A stretch of 64,000 nt of DNA, from positions 124,001 through 188,000 of the forward strand of contig NZ_JAPHAV010000003.1 in NCBI RefSeq assembly GCF_026241335.1. Reading direction: 5' to 3'. Positions 17,052-28,970 of this stretch are shown piece by piece (position 1 is the stretch's first letter; every line of letters starts with the position of its first letter). A program made the translations under genes and the position numbers. This DNA comes from Ochrobactrum chromiisoli (lineage in GTDB: Bacteria > Pseudomonadota > Alphaproteobacteria > Rhizobiales > Rhizobiaceae). The notes beneath the pieces are model-generated. The model saw only the letters and a list, made by a program, of their open reading frames with translations. It had not been told where the DNA came from and did no database searches.

Positions 17052-17753
17052 ATGTCTTCACGTTTTATTTTAATGGCGGGCATTGCAAGCCTTTGCATTG
17101 GATTTGCCACTCCGGGCTTTGCAGCTGGTGCTGCCGGCGCTGAAGCCGAGCTTGATGCTGCTGCGGCAGGCAATGTTCAGCAGGTCGCAATGGCCAGCGA
17201 TACCAAAGCAAAGCCTGCAAAGAATAAAAAGAAAAGCGCTTCGAATGCTGGTGCTGCCAAGAAGGTAGGGCTGAATCGCTATAATGTTGATCCGCGTTAT
17301 AAGGCGCAGACCGTATCATTCTCCGGTTATGAGCCGGGTACGATCGTTATCGACCCTTCGAAGTATTTTCTTTATCTCGTCGAGAGCTCAGGCACTGCGC
17401 GCCGCTATGGCATTGCTGTGGGTAAAGTCGGTCTTGAGTTTAAGGGAACCGCAACTGTTAACGCCAAGCGCGAATGGCCACGCTGGATTCCCACCAAGGA
17501 AATGATCGAGCGTAATCCTTCGCAATATGGCCGTTACAAGAATGGCATGGATGGTGGTCCGGGCAATCCGCTTGGTTCGCGCGCGATGTACCTGTTTCAG
17601 GGTAACAAGGATACCTATATCCGTATCCACGGCACAACGCAGCCATGGACCATCGGTAGCCCGGCTTCAAACGGTTGCTTCCGCATGACCAATGAAGATG
17701 TCATGGATCTTTATGATCGAGTCGGGATGGGCGCAAAAGTCGTCGTTCTCTGA
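17052..17753 (+). CDS. Exported L,D-transpeptidase (YkuD domain)
   Basis: 233 residues from the ATG at 17052; the TTG at 17031 would spoil the signal peptide. A signal peptide (residues ~1-25, cleavage near GFAAGA) leads to an Ala/Lys-rich linker and a YkuD catalytic domain (~95-233). The active site is IHGTTQPW followed by SNGCFRM, with the catalytic cysteine. Such enzymes make 3-3 peptidoglycan cross-links, and in Brucellaceae some attach outer-membrane beta-barrels to peptidoglycan. Which of these this paralogue does cannot be read from the sequence. A single-gene unit with its own terminator. Confidence 0.9.
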   Translation: MSSRFILMAGIASLCIGFATPGFAAGAAGAEAELDAAAAGNVQQVAMASDTKAKPAKNKKKSASNAGAAKKVGLNRYNVDPRYKAQTVSFSGYEPGTIVIDPSKYFLYLVESSGTARRYGIAVGKVGLEFKGTATVNAKREWPRWIPTKEMIERNPSQYGRYKNGMDGGPGNPLGSRAMYLFQGNKDTYIRIHGTTQPWTIGSPASNGCFRMTNEDVMDLYDRVGMGAKVVVL

Positions 17754-17772
17754 TATTGGTTTAAAATACCCG

Positions 17773-17800
17773 AAAGGCCGGGAATTTCCCGGCCTTTTTT
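17773..17800 (+). terminator. Terminator after the L,D-transpeptidase gene
   Basis: GGCCGGGAA and TTTCCCGGCC form a near-perfect hairpin (17776-17794) with AAA before and TTTTTT after; probably bidirectional. Confidence 0.9.
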
Positions 17801-17867
17801 CGTGCGCGTGTAACATTGAATGCTACATCGTGTGAGAAGAATTGAGCTTGGTGAAAGCATCCGGTTT

Positions 17868-17879
17868 TCCCATATGGGA
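17868..17879. promoter_or_regulatory. 12-base palindrome upstream of pyrG
   Basis: TCCCATATGGGA is a perfect palindrome about 90 bases before the pyrG start. It may be an operator; low confidence. Confidence 0.25.
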
Positions 17880-17957
17880 GGCCGATCGGATGTGATTTTG
17901 ATGGAAAAAGCGCTGGTCGCACTTTTTTTAGTGGCGGAATCAGCAAGAAGGGTCTAA

Positions 17958-19598
<1,641 letters not shown>

Positions 19599-19604
19599 AG
19601 CTTT

Positions 19605-19632
19605 TGCGCCCCTTCGGGGGCGCATTTCATTT
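19605..19632 (+). terminator. pyrG terminator
   Basis: TGCGCCCC-TTCG-GGGGCGCA (19605-19624), a perfect 8-base stem with a TTCG loop, followed by TTTCATTT. Confidence 0.85.
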
Positions 19633-19706
19633 GTGCGTCTTGTTTTTGTAAGATTTGCACGCCAGATAAGTGCCTTTCAGGCATCTGTAATTGAAGGTTC
19701 CCAATC

Positions 19707-20540
19707 ATGACGACCGCTAATCCTACTGTCAAAATCGGCAATGTTACGTTCTCCAACACTGCGCCACTCGCTTTGATAGCCGGGCCTTGCCAGATGGAAA
19801 GTCGTGAACATGCCTTCGATATGGCCGGACGTTTGGTGGAGATTACCCAAAAGCTTGGCATGGGGCTCGTTTATAAGTCGAGCTTCGATAAAGCGAACCG
19901 CACATCGCTCAGCGCGCAGCGCGGCATTGGTCTGGAAAAGGCGCTCGAAGTTTTTGCCGATCTCAAGAAAGAGTTCGGTTTTCCCGTTTTGACTGACATC
20001 CACACCGAAGAGCAATGCGCGACTGTTGCTGAAGTTGTCGATGTCCTACAGATTCCAGCATTCCTTTGCCGCCAGACTGATCTTCTGGTTGCGGCTGCCA
20101 AGACGGGCCGCGTGATCAATGTGAAAAAGGGCCAGTTTCTGGCGCCCTGGGACATGAAGAACGTGCTCGCCAAGATCACCGAGAATGGCAATCCGAATGT
20201 TATGGCGACCGAACGCGGCGTATCTTTTGGCTATAATACGCTTGTTTCCGACATGCGCGCGCTGCCGATCATGGCTGGCTTTGGTTCACCAGTGATTTTT
20301 GACGCGACTCATTCGGTACAGCAGCCGGGTGGGCAGGGCGGCTCTTCCGGCGGTCAGCGCGAGTTTGTTCAAACACTTGCAAGTGCTGCGGTTGCAGTGG
20401 GTGTCGCGGGTGTCTTCATTGAGACACACGAGGACCCGGATCATGCGCCTTCAGACGGTCCAAATATGGTGCCGATCGATAAAATGTCCGCACTTCTCGA
20501 AAAGCTCATGGCTTTCGACAGAATTGCTAAATCGATTTAA
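19707..20540 (+). CDS. kdsA: KDO-8-phosphate synthase
   Basis: 277 residues. KdsA condenses arabinose 5-phosphate with phosphoenolpyruvate, giving the 8-carbon sugar of the lipopolysaccharide inner core. Visible: [10 protein letters not shown] (~23), [11 protein letters not shown] (~54), the [11 protein letters not shown] loop (~210) and [14 protein letters not shown] (~242). It is in the pyrG-kdsA-eno order common in proteobacteria, though separated from each neighbour by a terminator. Confidence 0.97.
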   Translation: MTTANPTVKIGNVTFSNTAPLALIAGPCQMESREHAFDMAGRLVEITQKLGMGLVYKSSFDKANRTSLSAQRGIGLEKALEVFADLKKEFGFPVLTDIHTEEQCATVAEVVDVLQIPAFLCRQTDLLVAAAKTGRVINVKKGQFLAPWDMKNVLAKITENGNPNVMATERGVSFGYNTLVSDMRALPIMAGFGSPVIFDATHSVQQPGGQGGSSGGQREFVQTLASAAVAVGVAGVFIETHEDPDHAPSDGPNMVPIDKMSALLEKLMAFDRIAKSI

Positions 20541-20560
20541 AAATTCATCAGGAATTCACA

Positions 20561-20585
20561 GGCGGGGGATTTTCCTCCGCCTTTT
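20561..20585 (+). terminator. kdsA terminator
   Basis: GGCGGGGG and CCTCCGCC (20561-20581, one G-T pair) around a short loop, followed by TTTT. Confidence 0.85.
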
Positions 20586-20587
20586 AA

Positions 20588-21946
<1,359 letters not shown>

Positions 21947-21961
21947 GGATCTCTCTTTAAT

Positions 21962-21996
21962 AAAAAAACGGCGGCTTATGTGCCGCCGTTTTTGTT
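21962..21996. terminator. eno terminator, bidirectional
   Basis: ACGGCGGC-TTATGT-GCCGCCGT (21968-21989) flanked by seven A bases and TTTTTGTTT. It serves eno and probably also the convergent DUF2165 gene. Confidence 0.92.
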
Positions 21997-22006
21997 TGTC
22001 CTGTCC

Positions 22007-22522
22007 TTAGGCCTCTTCTTTGTGGAGCATCATCACCACCACAGCCATCATGCAGGGAAGACAATAGAGCAGGGCACCCAATTGCGTGTTGAGCGGGTTT
22101 TCCTTGGCTTGCCATGCCATAAACCAATCACCCGCAACGACCATAAAGCCAAGGCCCCAAACTGCGATTGCGCACAAAGCTCCCAGCATCGCCCATGCTT
22201 TGCCTCTGGCGAAAGCTGCATAGTCTTTACCAAGGTTTGTTCCCATCTTGAGAACGCCGATCATTGCCAGAATTCCTGCAAGTGTTTCCATTGCGGTAAT
22301 ACCGGCAAGGCCAACATAGGGTGCCCAACCGGCGGTAATCGAGCGCCAGGTCAGAGCCGGATTTCCATAAGTGTCGGCCATGGATAAGAGCGGCGCAACG
22401 GCATTCTGAGCAGTGCCCGAAAAATCGGCGGTGTTGTTCAGAAAGCTGAATAAACCCCATAAGGCGGGGAACAGAGCCATGATGATGCATGCAAGGCGCT
22501 TTACCAATTTTTCGGTTGCCAT
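22007..22522 (-). CDS. DUF2165 family small integral membrane protein
   Basis: 171 residues with four hydrophobic segments (about residues 8-28, 67-88, 108-130 and 145-165), matching the DUF2165 predicted membrane proteins, whose function is unknown. No signal for substrate or partner is visible. It points against eno, sharing its terminator, and its upstream region is very AT-rich. In related genomes eno and ftsB are usually close neighbours, so this gene may be an accessory insertion. Confidence 0.75.
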   Translation of the reverse strand: MATEKLVKRLACIIMALFPALWGLFSFLNNTADFSGTAQNAVAPLLSMADTYGNPALTWRSITAGWAPYVGLAGITAMETLAGILAMIGVLKMGTNLGKDYAAFARGKAWAMLGALCAIAVWGLGFMVVAGDWFMAWQAKENPLNTQLGALLYCLPCMMAVVVMMLHKEEA

Positions 22523-22937
22523 TTTTTCTTCCTATATCTGAGTATAAAATAACAATTATTCTATATTTGTTTTTAATTGTTAAAATATCACTCTTATCAT
22601 TTAAGTTAAAGATATTTGCCTTATTTAATTCCCTATGTCGATTTTCGATTTCTTAAATTCTGATAAAATATATTGGCAATTTATGATTAATATTTAAGTT
22701 GTTTCTTACTTAAGGTGATGATTTAATGTCAGCGTTAAACTGAATTGGATTGATGTCGAATTGTGGTGGCCGTGCTTGCACGCTGAAGCCGCCCCTTTGA
22801 AAAAATGCACCTGGATGGCTCGTCATCCTTTGGATGGTAAAGCTCTGTTAAGCAAAATAATGCTTCATAGTGGAAATCGGATAGACGGCTTTAATTCAGA
22901 ATCAAAACCGTCGTGAGCGTCCGGGAAGGAAGCCGAA
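22523..22937. other. AT-rich intergenic region between DUF2165 gene and ftsB
   Basis: 415 bases, strongly AT-rich in the first ~220 and returning to normal composition towards ftsB. It must hold the divergent promoters of the DUF2165 gene and ftsB. I see no convincing ORF; only a 20-codon ATG frame near 22636. GGAAGGAAGCC just before 22938 is the ftsB ribosome site. Confidence 0.5.
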
Positions 22938-23267
22938 ATGTGGACCAAGCAGAAACGTAAATCTATTCGCGGCCGATTTGTGCTGCCCGTTTTGACGGCT
23001 GCGTTTCTGAGCTATTTCGGTTTTCACGCCTATCATGGCGAATTTGGTCTCTATTCTCGTATTCAGCTCGAACAACAGAAAAGCCTTCTGACGCAGCAGC
23101 TTGAAAAGGTGACTGCCGATAGAACTGCGCTTGAAAAGCGAGTCACGCTTCTTCGTGATGGGACGATTGAAAAGGACATGCTTGACGAGCAGGCACGCAG
23201 AGCGCTTAATCTCTCCCACGCTGATGAAATGACAATTATCATTTCTCGGGAAGATCGATCAAATTAA
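22938..23267 (+). CDS. ftsB: Septum formation initiator FtsB/DivIC family
   Basis: 109 residues. A basic N-terminus, one transmembrane helix (about 16-35) and a coiled coil (~40-75, rich in Q/L/E/K) match FtsB, part of the FtsQLB divisome complex that activates septal cell-wall synthesis. The sequence ends in a short polar tail. It lies just before the pyruvate dehydrogenase genes, the common alphaproteobacterial order. Confidence 0.88.
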   Translation: MWTKQKRKSIRGRFVLPVLTAAFLSYFGFHAYHGEFGLYSRIQLEQQKSLLTQQLEKVTADRTALEKRVTLLRDGTIEKDMLDEQARRALNLSHADEMTIIISREDRSN

Positions 23268-23317
23268 CTGAAATCCAGTTAATTGTCTTTTTGTGATATG
23301 TTTTTAAGGGCTTGGCG

Positions 23318-23398
23318 GCATAGCAGCTATGCTCTACGTGCATATTGTATCTTGTAAATTGCCCGTATAACGTCACAATAGAACGACAATCGTAGAGC
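23318..23398. promoter_or_regulatory. Dyads in the pdhA promoter region
   Basis: GCATAGC-A-GCTATGC (23318-23332) is a perfect 15-base palindrome. Overlapping it, GCTCTACG (23331-23338) pairs with CGTAGAGC (23391-23398) across 52 bases. Both lie 105-186 bases before the pdhA start. A regulator site for the pdh operon is an inference. Confidence 0.4.
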
Positions 23399-23503
23399 GC
23401 CGCGCGTCCTTTGTGTGCGTGAAAGGGCTCTGATAATTTGAATCGACGCATGTTGCTTTCAAAATCGATGCTGGTTTTGGGTGCATGCTATAGGGAGCGA
23501 GAT

Positions 23504-24544
23504 ATGGCACCGAAGGCTAATAAAGCGTCGGCTGGAAAATCGCAGGCGTCTTTTGGGAATGTTCCCAAGACACCAGCACCGGCTGATTTCAATAAAGAGC
23601 AGGAACTGAACGCCTACCGCGAAATGCTGTTGATTCGCCGTTTCGAAGAAAAGGCCGGTCAGCTTTACGGTATGGGTTTCATTGGTGGCTTCTGTCACCT
23701 TTATATTGGTCAGGAAGCTGTCGTCGTCGGTATGCAGACAGCACTTAAGGAAGGTGATCAGATTATCACCTCCTATCGTGACCATGGTCATATGCTGGCA
23801 ACTGGCATGGAAGCGCGTGGCGTTATGGCAGAGCTCACCGGCCGCCGTGGGGGTTACTCCAAGGGCAAGGGCGGCTCCATGCACATGTTCTCCAAGGAAA
23901 AGGGCTTTTACGGCGGCCACGGTATCGTTGGTGCTCAGGTTCCTCTTGGAACAGGTCTTGCCTTTGCGAATAAGTATCGCGGCAATGACAATATCTCGGT
24001 TACCTATTTCGGTGATGGCGCTGCCAATCAGGGCCAGGTCTATGAAGCGTTCAACATGGCATCGCTGTGGAAGCTTCCGGTGATCTACGTGATCGAAAAC
24101 AACCGCTATGCAATGGGTACGTCAGTTTCGCGTTCATCCGCTGAAACGGATTTCTCAAAGCGCGGTGTTTCGTTCAACGTTCCGGGCATCAAGGTTGACG
24201 GTATGGATGTTCGCGCCGTTGCTGCTGCTGCGGAAGCGGCTGCTGAATGGGCACGTGCTGGCAAGGGTCCGCTGATCCTTGAAATGGAAACCTATCGTTA
24301 TCGCGGTCACTCAATGTCCGATCCTGCGAAGTATCGCTCGAAGGATGAAGTGCAGAAGATGCGTTCCGAGCACGATCCGATTGAACAGGTTAAACAGCGC
24401 CTGATCGAAAAGAACTGGGCCACTGAAGAAGAGCTGAAAGAAATCGACAAAGAAGTCCGCGACATCGTGGCTGATTCTGCCGAATTCGCTCAAAACGATC
24501 CAGAGCCGGATGTTTCCGAGCTCTACACGGATATTCTGCTCTAA
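23504..24544 (+). CDS. pdhA: Pyruvate dehydrogenase E1 component alpha subunit
   Basis: 346 residues from the ATG at 23504, preceded by GGGAGCGAG; the longer frame adds an unconserved 22 residues. With PdhB it decarboxylates pyruvate using thiamine diphosphate. Visible: RRFEEKAGQLY, the GDGAANQGQ thiamine-diphosphate/Mg motif near 175 ending in EAFNMA, and the phosphorylation-loop-like YRYRGHSMSDP near 265. First gene of pdhA-pdhB-pdhC-lpdA, spaced by 18 and 13 bases to pdhB and pdhC. Confidence 0.97.
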   Translation: MAPKANKASAGKSQASFGNVPKTPAPADFNKEQELNAYREMLLIRRFEEKAGQLYGMGFIGGFCHLYIGQEAVVVGMQTALKEGDQIITSYRDHGHMLATGMEARGVMAELTGRRGGYSKGKGGSMHMFSKEKGFYGGHGIVGAQVPLGTGLAFANKYRGNDNISVTYFGDGAANQGQVYEAFNMASLWKLPVIYVIENNRYAMGTSVSRSSAETDFSKRGVSFNVPGIKVDGMDVRAVAAAAEAAAEWARAGKGPLILEMETYRYRGHSMSDPAKYRSKDEVQKMRSEHDPIEQVKQRLIEKNWATEEELKEIDKEVRDIVADSAEFAQNDPEPDVSELYTDILL

Positions 24545-24562
24545 TTCGGGAAAGGTGTTGAC

Positions 24563-25951
24563 ATGCCCGTAGAAATTCTCATGCCCGCCCTTTCTCCAAC
24601 CATGGAAGAAGGCAAGCTTTCCAAATGGGTGAAAAAGGAAGGCGACAAAGTTACATCCGGTGATGTGATTGCCGAAATCGAAACCGACAAGGCAACGATG
24701 GAAGTCGAAGCTGTTGATGAAGGCACAATCGGCAAGATTCTCATCGAAGAAGGCACGGAAGGCGTGAAGGTTAATACGCCGATTGCTATTCTGCTCGGTG
24801 AGGGTGAAAGCGCCTCCGACATCGGTTCCGCACCTGCTGCAAAAGCAGAGGCACCGAAGGAAGAAGCAAAAGAAGCGCCAAAGGCTGAAGAAAAGAAAGC
24901 CGATAGCGTGCCTGCTGCTCCAAAGGTTGAAGTTGCATCTGATCCAGATATTCCAGCCGGTACAGAAATGGTTTCGATGACGGTGCGTGAAGCACTGCGC
25001 GATGCCATGGCCGAAGAAATGCGTCGTGACGACGATGTCTTCATCATGGGTGAAGAAGTCGCTGAATATCAGGGCGCCTACAAGATTACGCAGGGTCTTC
25101 TTGACGAATTCGGCCCACGCCGCGTTGTCGATACCCCGATCACTGAGCATGGCTTTGCTGGTATCGGTGTCGGTGCTGCTATGGCTGGCTTGAAGCCAAT
25201 CGTCGAATTTATGACCTTCAACTTCGCCATGCAGGCGATTGACCAGATCATCAATTCGGCTGCCAAGACGCTCTATATGTCGGGTGGTCAGATGGGCGCA
25301 CCAATGGTGTTCCGTGGCCCTTCGGGCGCTGCTGCGCGCGTTGGTGCACAGCACTCCCAGTGCTATGCCGCATGGTACAGCCAGATTCCGGGCCTCAAGG
25401 TCGTCATGCCTTATTCGGCGGCTGATGCGAAGGGTCTTCTCAAGGCTGCAATCCGTGATCCAAATCCGGTCATCTTCCTTGAAAACGAAATTCTCTACGG
25501 TCATCATTTCGATGTACCGAAGCTGGATGATTTCGTGCTGCCAATCGGCAAGGCCCGCATTCATAAGCAGGGCAAGGACGCGACCATCGTTTCGTTCGGC
25601 ATCGGCATGACCTATGCGGTCAAGGCTGCTGACGAACTGGCTGCACAGGGTATTGACGTTGAAGTCATTGATCTGCGCACCATCCGTCCAATGGATATTC
25701 CAACGGTTGTTGAATCGGTCAAGAAGACCGGTCGTCTCGTCACCGTTGAAGAGGGCTTCCCGCAGTCTTCCGTTGGTACGGAAATTGCCACCCGCGTCAT
25801 GCAGGAAGCTTTCGATTATCTCGATGCGCCAATCCTGACGATTGCTGGCAAGGACGTTCCGATGCCATATGCGGCAAATCTCGAAAAGCTGGCTCTGCCA
25901 ACTGTAGCAGAAGTGGTGGAAGCGGTGAAAACCGTGACCTACACCGCCTGA
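24563..25951 (+). CDS. pdhB: Pyruvate dehydrogenase E1 component beta subunit with lipoyl domain
   Basis: 462 residues, about 130 longer than a plain E1 beta. Residues ~1-80 form a biotinyl/lipoyl domain with the lipoylated lysine in ETDKATMEV, then an Ala/Glu/Lys/Pro-rich linker (~85-130), then the E1 beta catalytic domain (from [12 protein letters not shown], ~143). E1 beta with an extra lipoyl domain is known in rhizobia and relatives. The lipoyl domain is almost the same as that of PdhC, with a continuous identical stretch of about 30 residues. Confidence 0.97.
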   Translation: MPVEILMPALSPTMEEGKLSKWVKKEGDKVTSGDVIAEIETDKATMEVEAVDEGTIGKILIEEGTEGVKVNTPIAILLGEGESASDIGSAPAAKAEAPKEEAKEAPKAEEKKADSVPAAPKVEVASDPDIPAGTEMVSMTVREALRDAMAEEMRRDDDVFIMGEEVAEYQGAYKITQGLLDEFGPRRVVDTPITEHGFAGIGVGAAMAGLKPIVEFMTFNFAMQAIDQIINSAAKTLYMSGGQMGAPMVFRGPSGAAARVGAQHSQCYAAWYSQIPGLKVVMPYSAADAKGLLKAAIRDPNPVIFLENEILYGHHFDVPKLDDFVLPIGKARIHKQGKDATIVSFGIGMTYAVKAADELAAQGIDVEVIDLRTIRPMDIPTVVESVKKTGRLVTVEEGFPQSSVGTEIATRVMQEAFDYLDAPILTIAGKDVPMPYAANLEKLALPTVAEVVEAVKTVTYTA

Positions 25952-25964
25952 GGAGGTACTGGAC

Positions 25965-27299
25965 ATGCCGATTAAGATCACCATGCCAGCGCTTTCGCCA
26001 ACCATGGAAGAAGGCAATCTTTCCAAGTGGCTGGTCAAGGAAGGCGACAAGGTAACGTCCGGCGATGTGATCGCCGAGATCGAAACCGACAAGGCGACGA
26101 TGGAAGTCGAAGCTGTCGATGAAGGCACTGTTGCCAAGCTGGTCGTTCCTGCGGGTACGCAGGGCGTGAAGGTCAACGCGCTGATCGCAATTCTCGCCGA
26201 AGACGGCGAGGATGTTGCTGAAGCTGCGAAAGGCGGCGATTCTGCTCCTGCACCAAAGGCCGAAACGCCTAAGGAAGAGCCGAAGAAGGAAGCTGCGCCT
26301 GCGGCAGCTTCGGCTCCTGCAAAAGCTGACGCGCCAGCGGCTGCACCGGTAGAAAACAAGGGTGAGCGCGTTTTCGCGTCCCCGCTTGCTCGTCGCATCG
26401 CCAAGGATGCAGGCGTTGATGTTGCGGCTGTAAAAGGCACTGGTCCTCATGGCCGTGTTGTTCAGCGTGACGTTGAAGCTGCAATCAAGTCCGGCGGCAC
26501 GAAAGCTGCATCGGCCGCACCACAGGGAGCGGCATCGGCTCCAAAGCCTCAGTCGGATGATGCCATCCTCAAGCTCTTTGAAGAAGGCACATACGAAATT
26601 GTTCCTCATGACGGTATGCGCAAGACTATTGCCCGCCGTCTGGTCGAATCGAAGCAGACTGTTCCGCATTTCTATCTGACCATCGATTGCGAACTCGATG
26701 CGCTTCTGGCTCTGCGTTCGCAGATCAATTCGGCTGCGCCGCTTATCAAGACAGAAAAGGGCGAGGTTCCGGCCTACAAGCTTTCTGTCAATGATCTGGT
26801 GATCAAGGCTGTTGCTCTTGCACTGCGTGATATTCCTGAAGCCAACGTCTCATGGACCGAAGGCGGCATGATCAAGCACAAGCGTGCGGATGTCGGTGTT
26901 GCTGTGTCCATTCCAGGCGGTCTGATTACGCCAATCGTGCGTCAGTCAGAATCGAAGACGCTGTCTGCCATCTCCAATGAGATGAAAGACCTTGCCAAGC
27001 GTGCGCGTGATCGCAAGCTCAAGCCTGATGAATATCAGGGTGGTTCGACCTCTGTGTCCAACCTCGGCATGTTCGGCGTGAAGGACTTTGCCGCGATCAT
27101 CAACCCACCACATGCGACGATCTTCGCAATTGGTGCCGGTGAACAGCGCGCAGTGGTCAAGAACGGTGAAATCAAGGTTGCGACGGTTATGTCCGTCACC
27201 CTTTCCACCGATCACCGTGCGGTTGATGGCGCTCTGGCTGCTGAACTTGCACAGGCCTTCAAGCGTCACATCGAAAACCCGATGGGTATGCTGGTCTGA
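25965..27299 (+). CDS. pdhC: Dihydrolipoamide acetyltransferase (E2) of pyruvate dehydrogenase
   Basis: 444 residues. One N-terminal lipoyl domain (~1-80, ETDKATMEV), an Ala/Pro linker, a peripheral-subunit binding domain (~135-170, FASPLARRIAKDAG) and the acetyltransferase core (~215-444) with the catalytic STDHRAVDGA motif near the C-terminus. It transfers the acetyl group to CoA and forms the core of the complex. An AGGAGGT ribosome site precedes it. Confidence 0.97.
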   Translation: MPIKITMPALSPTMEEGNLSKWLVKEGDKVTSGDVIAEIETDKATMEVEAVDEGTVAKLVVPAGTQGVKVNALIAILAEDGEDVAEAAKGGDSAPAPKAETPKEEPKKEAAPAAASAPAKADAPAAAPVENKGERVFASPLARRIAKDAGVDVAAVKGTGPHGRVVQRDVEAAIKSGGTKAASAAPQGAASAPKPQSDDAILKLFEEGTYEIVPHDGMRKTIARRLVESKQTVPHFYLTIDCELDALLALRSQINSAAPLIKTEKGEVPAYKLSVNDLVIKAVALALRDIPEANVSWTEGGMIKHKRADVGVAVSIPGGLITPIVRQSESKTLSAISNEMKDLAKRARDRKLKPDEYQGGSTSVSNLGMFGVKDFAAIINPPHATIFAIGAGEQRAVVKNGEIKVATVMSVTLSTDHRAVDGALAAELAQAFKRHIENPMGMLV

Positions 27300-27300
27300 T

Positions 27301-27423
27301 ATGATTGAACGCCGCGTGTTGTCTGACATGCGGCGTTTGCTTATTTGTAAGCCGACAGAGGTCGGCGATCCGGGAATGCGCACCGCTAAGAATATGCGTA
27401 TGATGCCGCTTCCCGTTTTCTGA
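27301..27423 (+). CDS. Possible 40-residue peptide between pdhC and lpdA
   Basis: An ATG one base after the pdhC stop opens a 40-codon frame ending 20 bases before lpdA. The peptide is basic with Met-rich C-terminus and has no recognisable motif. The same DNA forms a hairpin, ACGCCGC/GCGGCGT (27309-27334), so the stretch may instead be an mRNA processing or partial termination element. Coding status is uncertain. Confidence 0.25.
   Translation: MIERRVLSDMRRLLICKPTEVGDPGMRTAKNMRMMPLPVF
27309..27340 (+). terminator. Hairpin between pdhC and lpdA
   Basis: ACGCCGC and GCGGCGT with additional GTG/CAT pairing close a short loop; TTTGCTTATTTG follows. It could reduce transcription into lpdA or protect the pdhABC mRNA end. 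Confidence 0.45.
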
Positions 27424-27443
27424 TAGATCAAAGGCAGGATAAA

Positions 27444-28907
27444 ATGGCCGACATCTACGACGTTATTATCATTGGATCGGGACCGGGCGGTTATGTCACG
27501 GCTATCCGCGCAGCGCAGCTTGGTCTTAAGACCGCGATTGTCGAGCGCGAACATCTGGGTGGAATTTGCCTCAACTGGGGTTGTATTCCAACCAAGGCGC
27601 TGTTGCGTTCGGCGGAAGTGCTGCATCTGGGTGAACATGCCAAGGATTACGGCCTCAAGCTTGAAGGCTCGATCAGCGCTGATGTGAATGCAGTTGTTGC
27701 GCGTTCGCGTGGCGTGTCGGCGCGTCTGAATGGTGGCGTTGCCTATCTGATGAAGAAGAACAAGATCGACGTGATCTGGGGCGAAGCCAAGCTCGTTAAG
27801 GGTGCTTCCGGCAACACGCCAGCAGAGATTTCGGTCGGTAAATCATCGAAGCAGCGGATGCAGCCGCAAAATCCGGTGCCAAAGGGCGTGCTGGGCGAGG
27901 GCAGCTACAAGGCCAAGCACGTGATTGTTGCAACCGGCGCACGTCCTCGTTCGCTGCCGGGCATTGAGCCGGATGGCAAGCTGATCTGGACCTATTTTGA
28001 AGCGATGGTGCCGCAGGCGCTGCCAAAGTCGATGGTGGTGATGGGGTCCGGTGCTATCGGCATTGAATTTGCATCTTTCTACAATGCCATGGGCGTTGAT
28101 GTGACGGTTGTTGAATTGATGCCAAACATTATGCCAGTTGAAGATGTGGAAATTTCCACCTTCGCGCGCAAGCGTCTGGAAAAGCTTGGTCTCAAGATCA
28201 TCACCGAAGCCAAAGTGACCAAGGTCGAGAAGGGCACGGATTCCGTGACCGCTCACATTGAAACCAAGGACGGCAAGGTTGAAAAGCTCACCGTTGATCG
28301 TCTGATTTCAGCTGTGGGCGTTCAGGGCAACATTGAAAATCTCGGTCTTGAAGCGCTTGGCGTGAAGACAGATCGTGGTTGCGTCGTCATTGATGGCTAT
28401 GGCAAGACCAATGTCGAAGGCATTTACGCGATTGGTGACGTTGCCGGTCCTCCGATGCTCGCTCACAAGGCTGAGCATGAAGGTGTGATTTGCATTGAAA
28501 AGATTGCCGGCCTGCCGAATGTTCATTCGCTTGATAAGCTGATGATCCCGGGCTGCACCTATTGCAATCCGCAGGTTGCATCGGTTGGTCTGACGGAAGC
28601 CAAGGCCAAGGAACAGGGCTTTGACATTCGTGTCGGTCGTTATTCCTTCTCGGCAAATGGTAAGGCCATTGCGCTGGGTGAAGATCAGGGGCTGGTCAAG
28701 ACGATTTTTGATAAGAAAACCGGGCAGCTGCTTGGCGCGCACATGGTTGGCGCGGAAGTGACCGAACTTATTCAGGGCTTTGTCGTTGCGATGAACCTTG
28801 AAACCACGGAAGAAGAGCTGATGCATTCGGTCTTCCCGCATCCAACCCTTTCTGAAATGATGAAAGAAAGCGTTCTGGATGCCTATGGGCGTGTGCTGAA
28901 CGCATAA
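27444..28907 (+). CDS. lpdA: Dihydrolipoamide dehydrogenase (E3)
   Basis: 487 residues. It reoxidises the dihydrolipoyl groups with FAD and NAD. Visible: FAD-binding IGSGPGGYVTAIRAAQLG (~10-28), the redox disulfide GGICLNWGCIP (~40-50), the NAD-binding VVMGSGAIGIEFASF (~195), YAIGDVAGPPMLAHKAEHEG (~330) and the active-site HPHPTLSE-type segment (FPHPTLSEM, ~468). An insertion of about 30 residues near 125-155 is typical of the rhizobial pdh-linked E3. Confidence 0.97.
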   Translation: MADIYDVIIIGSGPGGYVTAIRAAQLGLKTAIVEREHLGGICLNWGCIPTKALLRSAEVLHLGEHAKDYGLKLEGSISADVNAVVARSRGVSARLNGGVAYLMKKNKIDVIWGEAKLVKGASGNTPAEISVGKSSKQRMQPQNPVPKGVLGEGSYKAKHVIVATGARPRSLPGIEPDGKLIWTYFEAMVPQALPKSMVVMGSGAIGIEFASFYNAMGVDVTVVELMPNIMPVEDVEISTFARKRLEKLGLKIITEAKVTKVEKGTDSVTAHIETKDGKVEKLTVDRLISAVGVQGNIENLGLEALGVKTDRGCVVIDGYGKTNVEGIYAIGDVAGPPMLAHKAEHEGVICIEKIAGLPNVHSLDKLMIPGCTYCNPQVASVGLTEAKAKEQGFDIRVGRYSFSANGKAIALGEDQGLVKTIFDKKTGQLLGAHMVGAEVTELIQGFVVAMNLETTEEELMHSVFPHPTLSEMMKESVLDAYGRVLNA

Positions 28908-28970
28908 CGAAGAGGTGGTCACATTCCGCTGATTGATAATGGAGGGCCATGGCGGCGCGCCGCATGGCCC

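Noticed and set aside
22636-22698. 20-codon ATG frame in the AT-rich region before ftsB
   Set aside because: No ribosome site; short frames are expected by chance in AT-rich DNA.
24311-26440. 709-codon minus-strand frame opposite pdhA/pdhB/pdhC
   Set aside because: Antisense shadow caused by codon bias; low-complexity Ser/Ala and Phe/His stretches.
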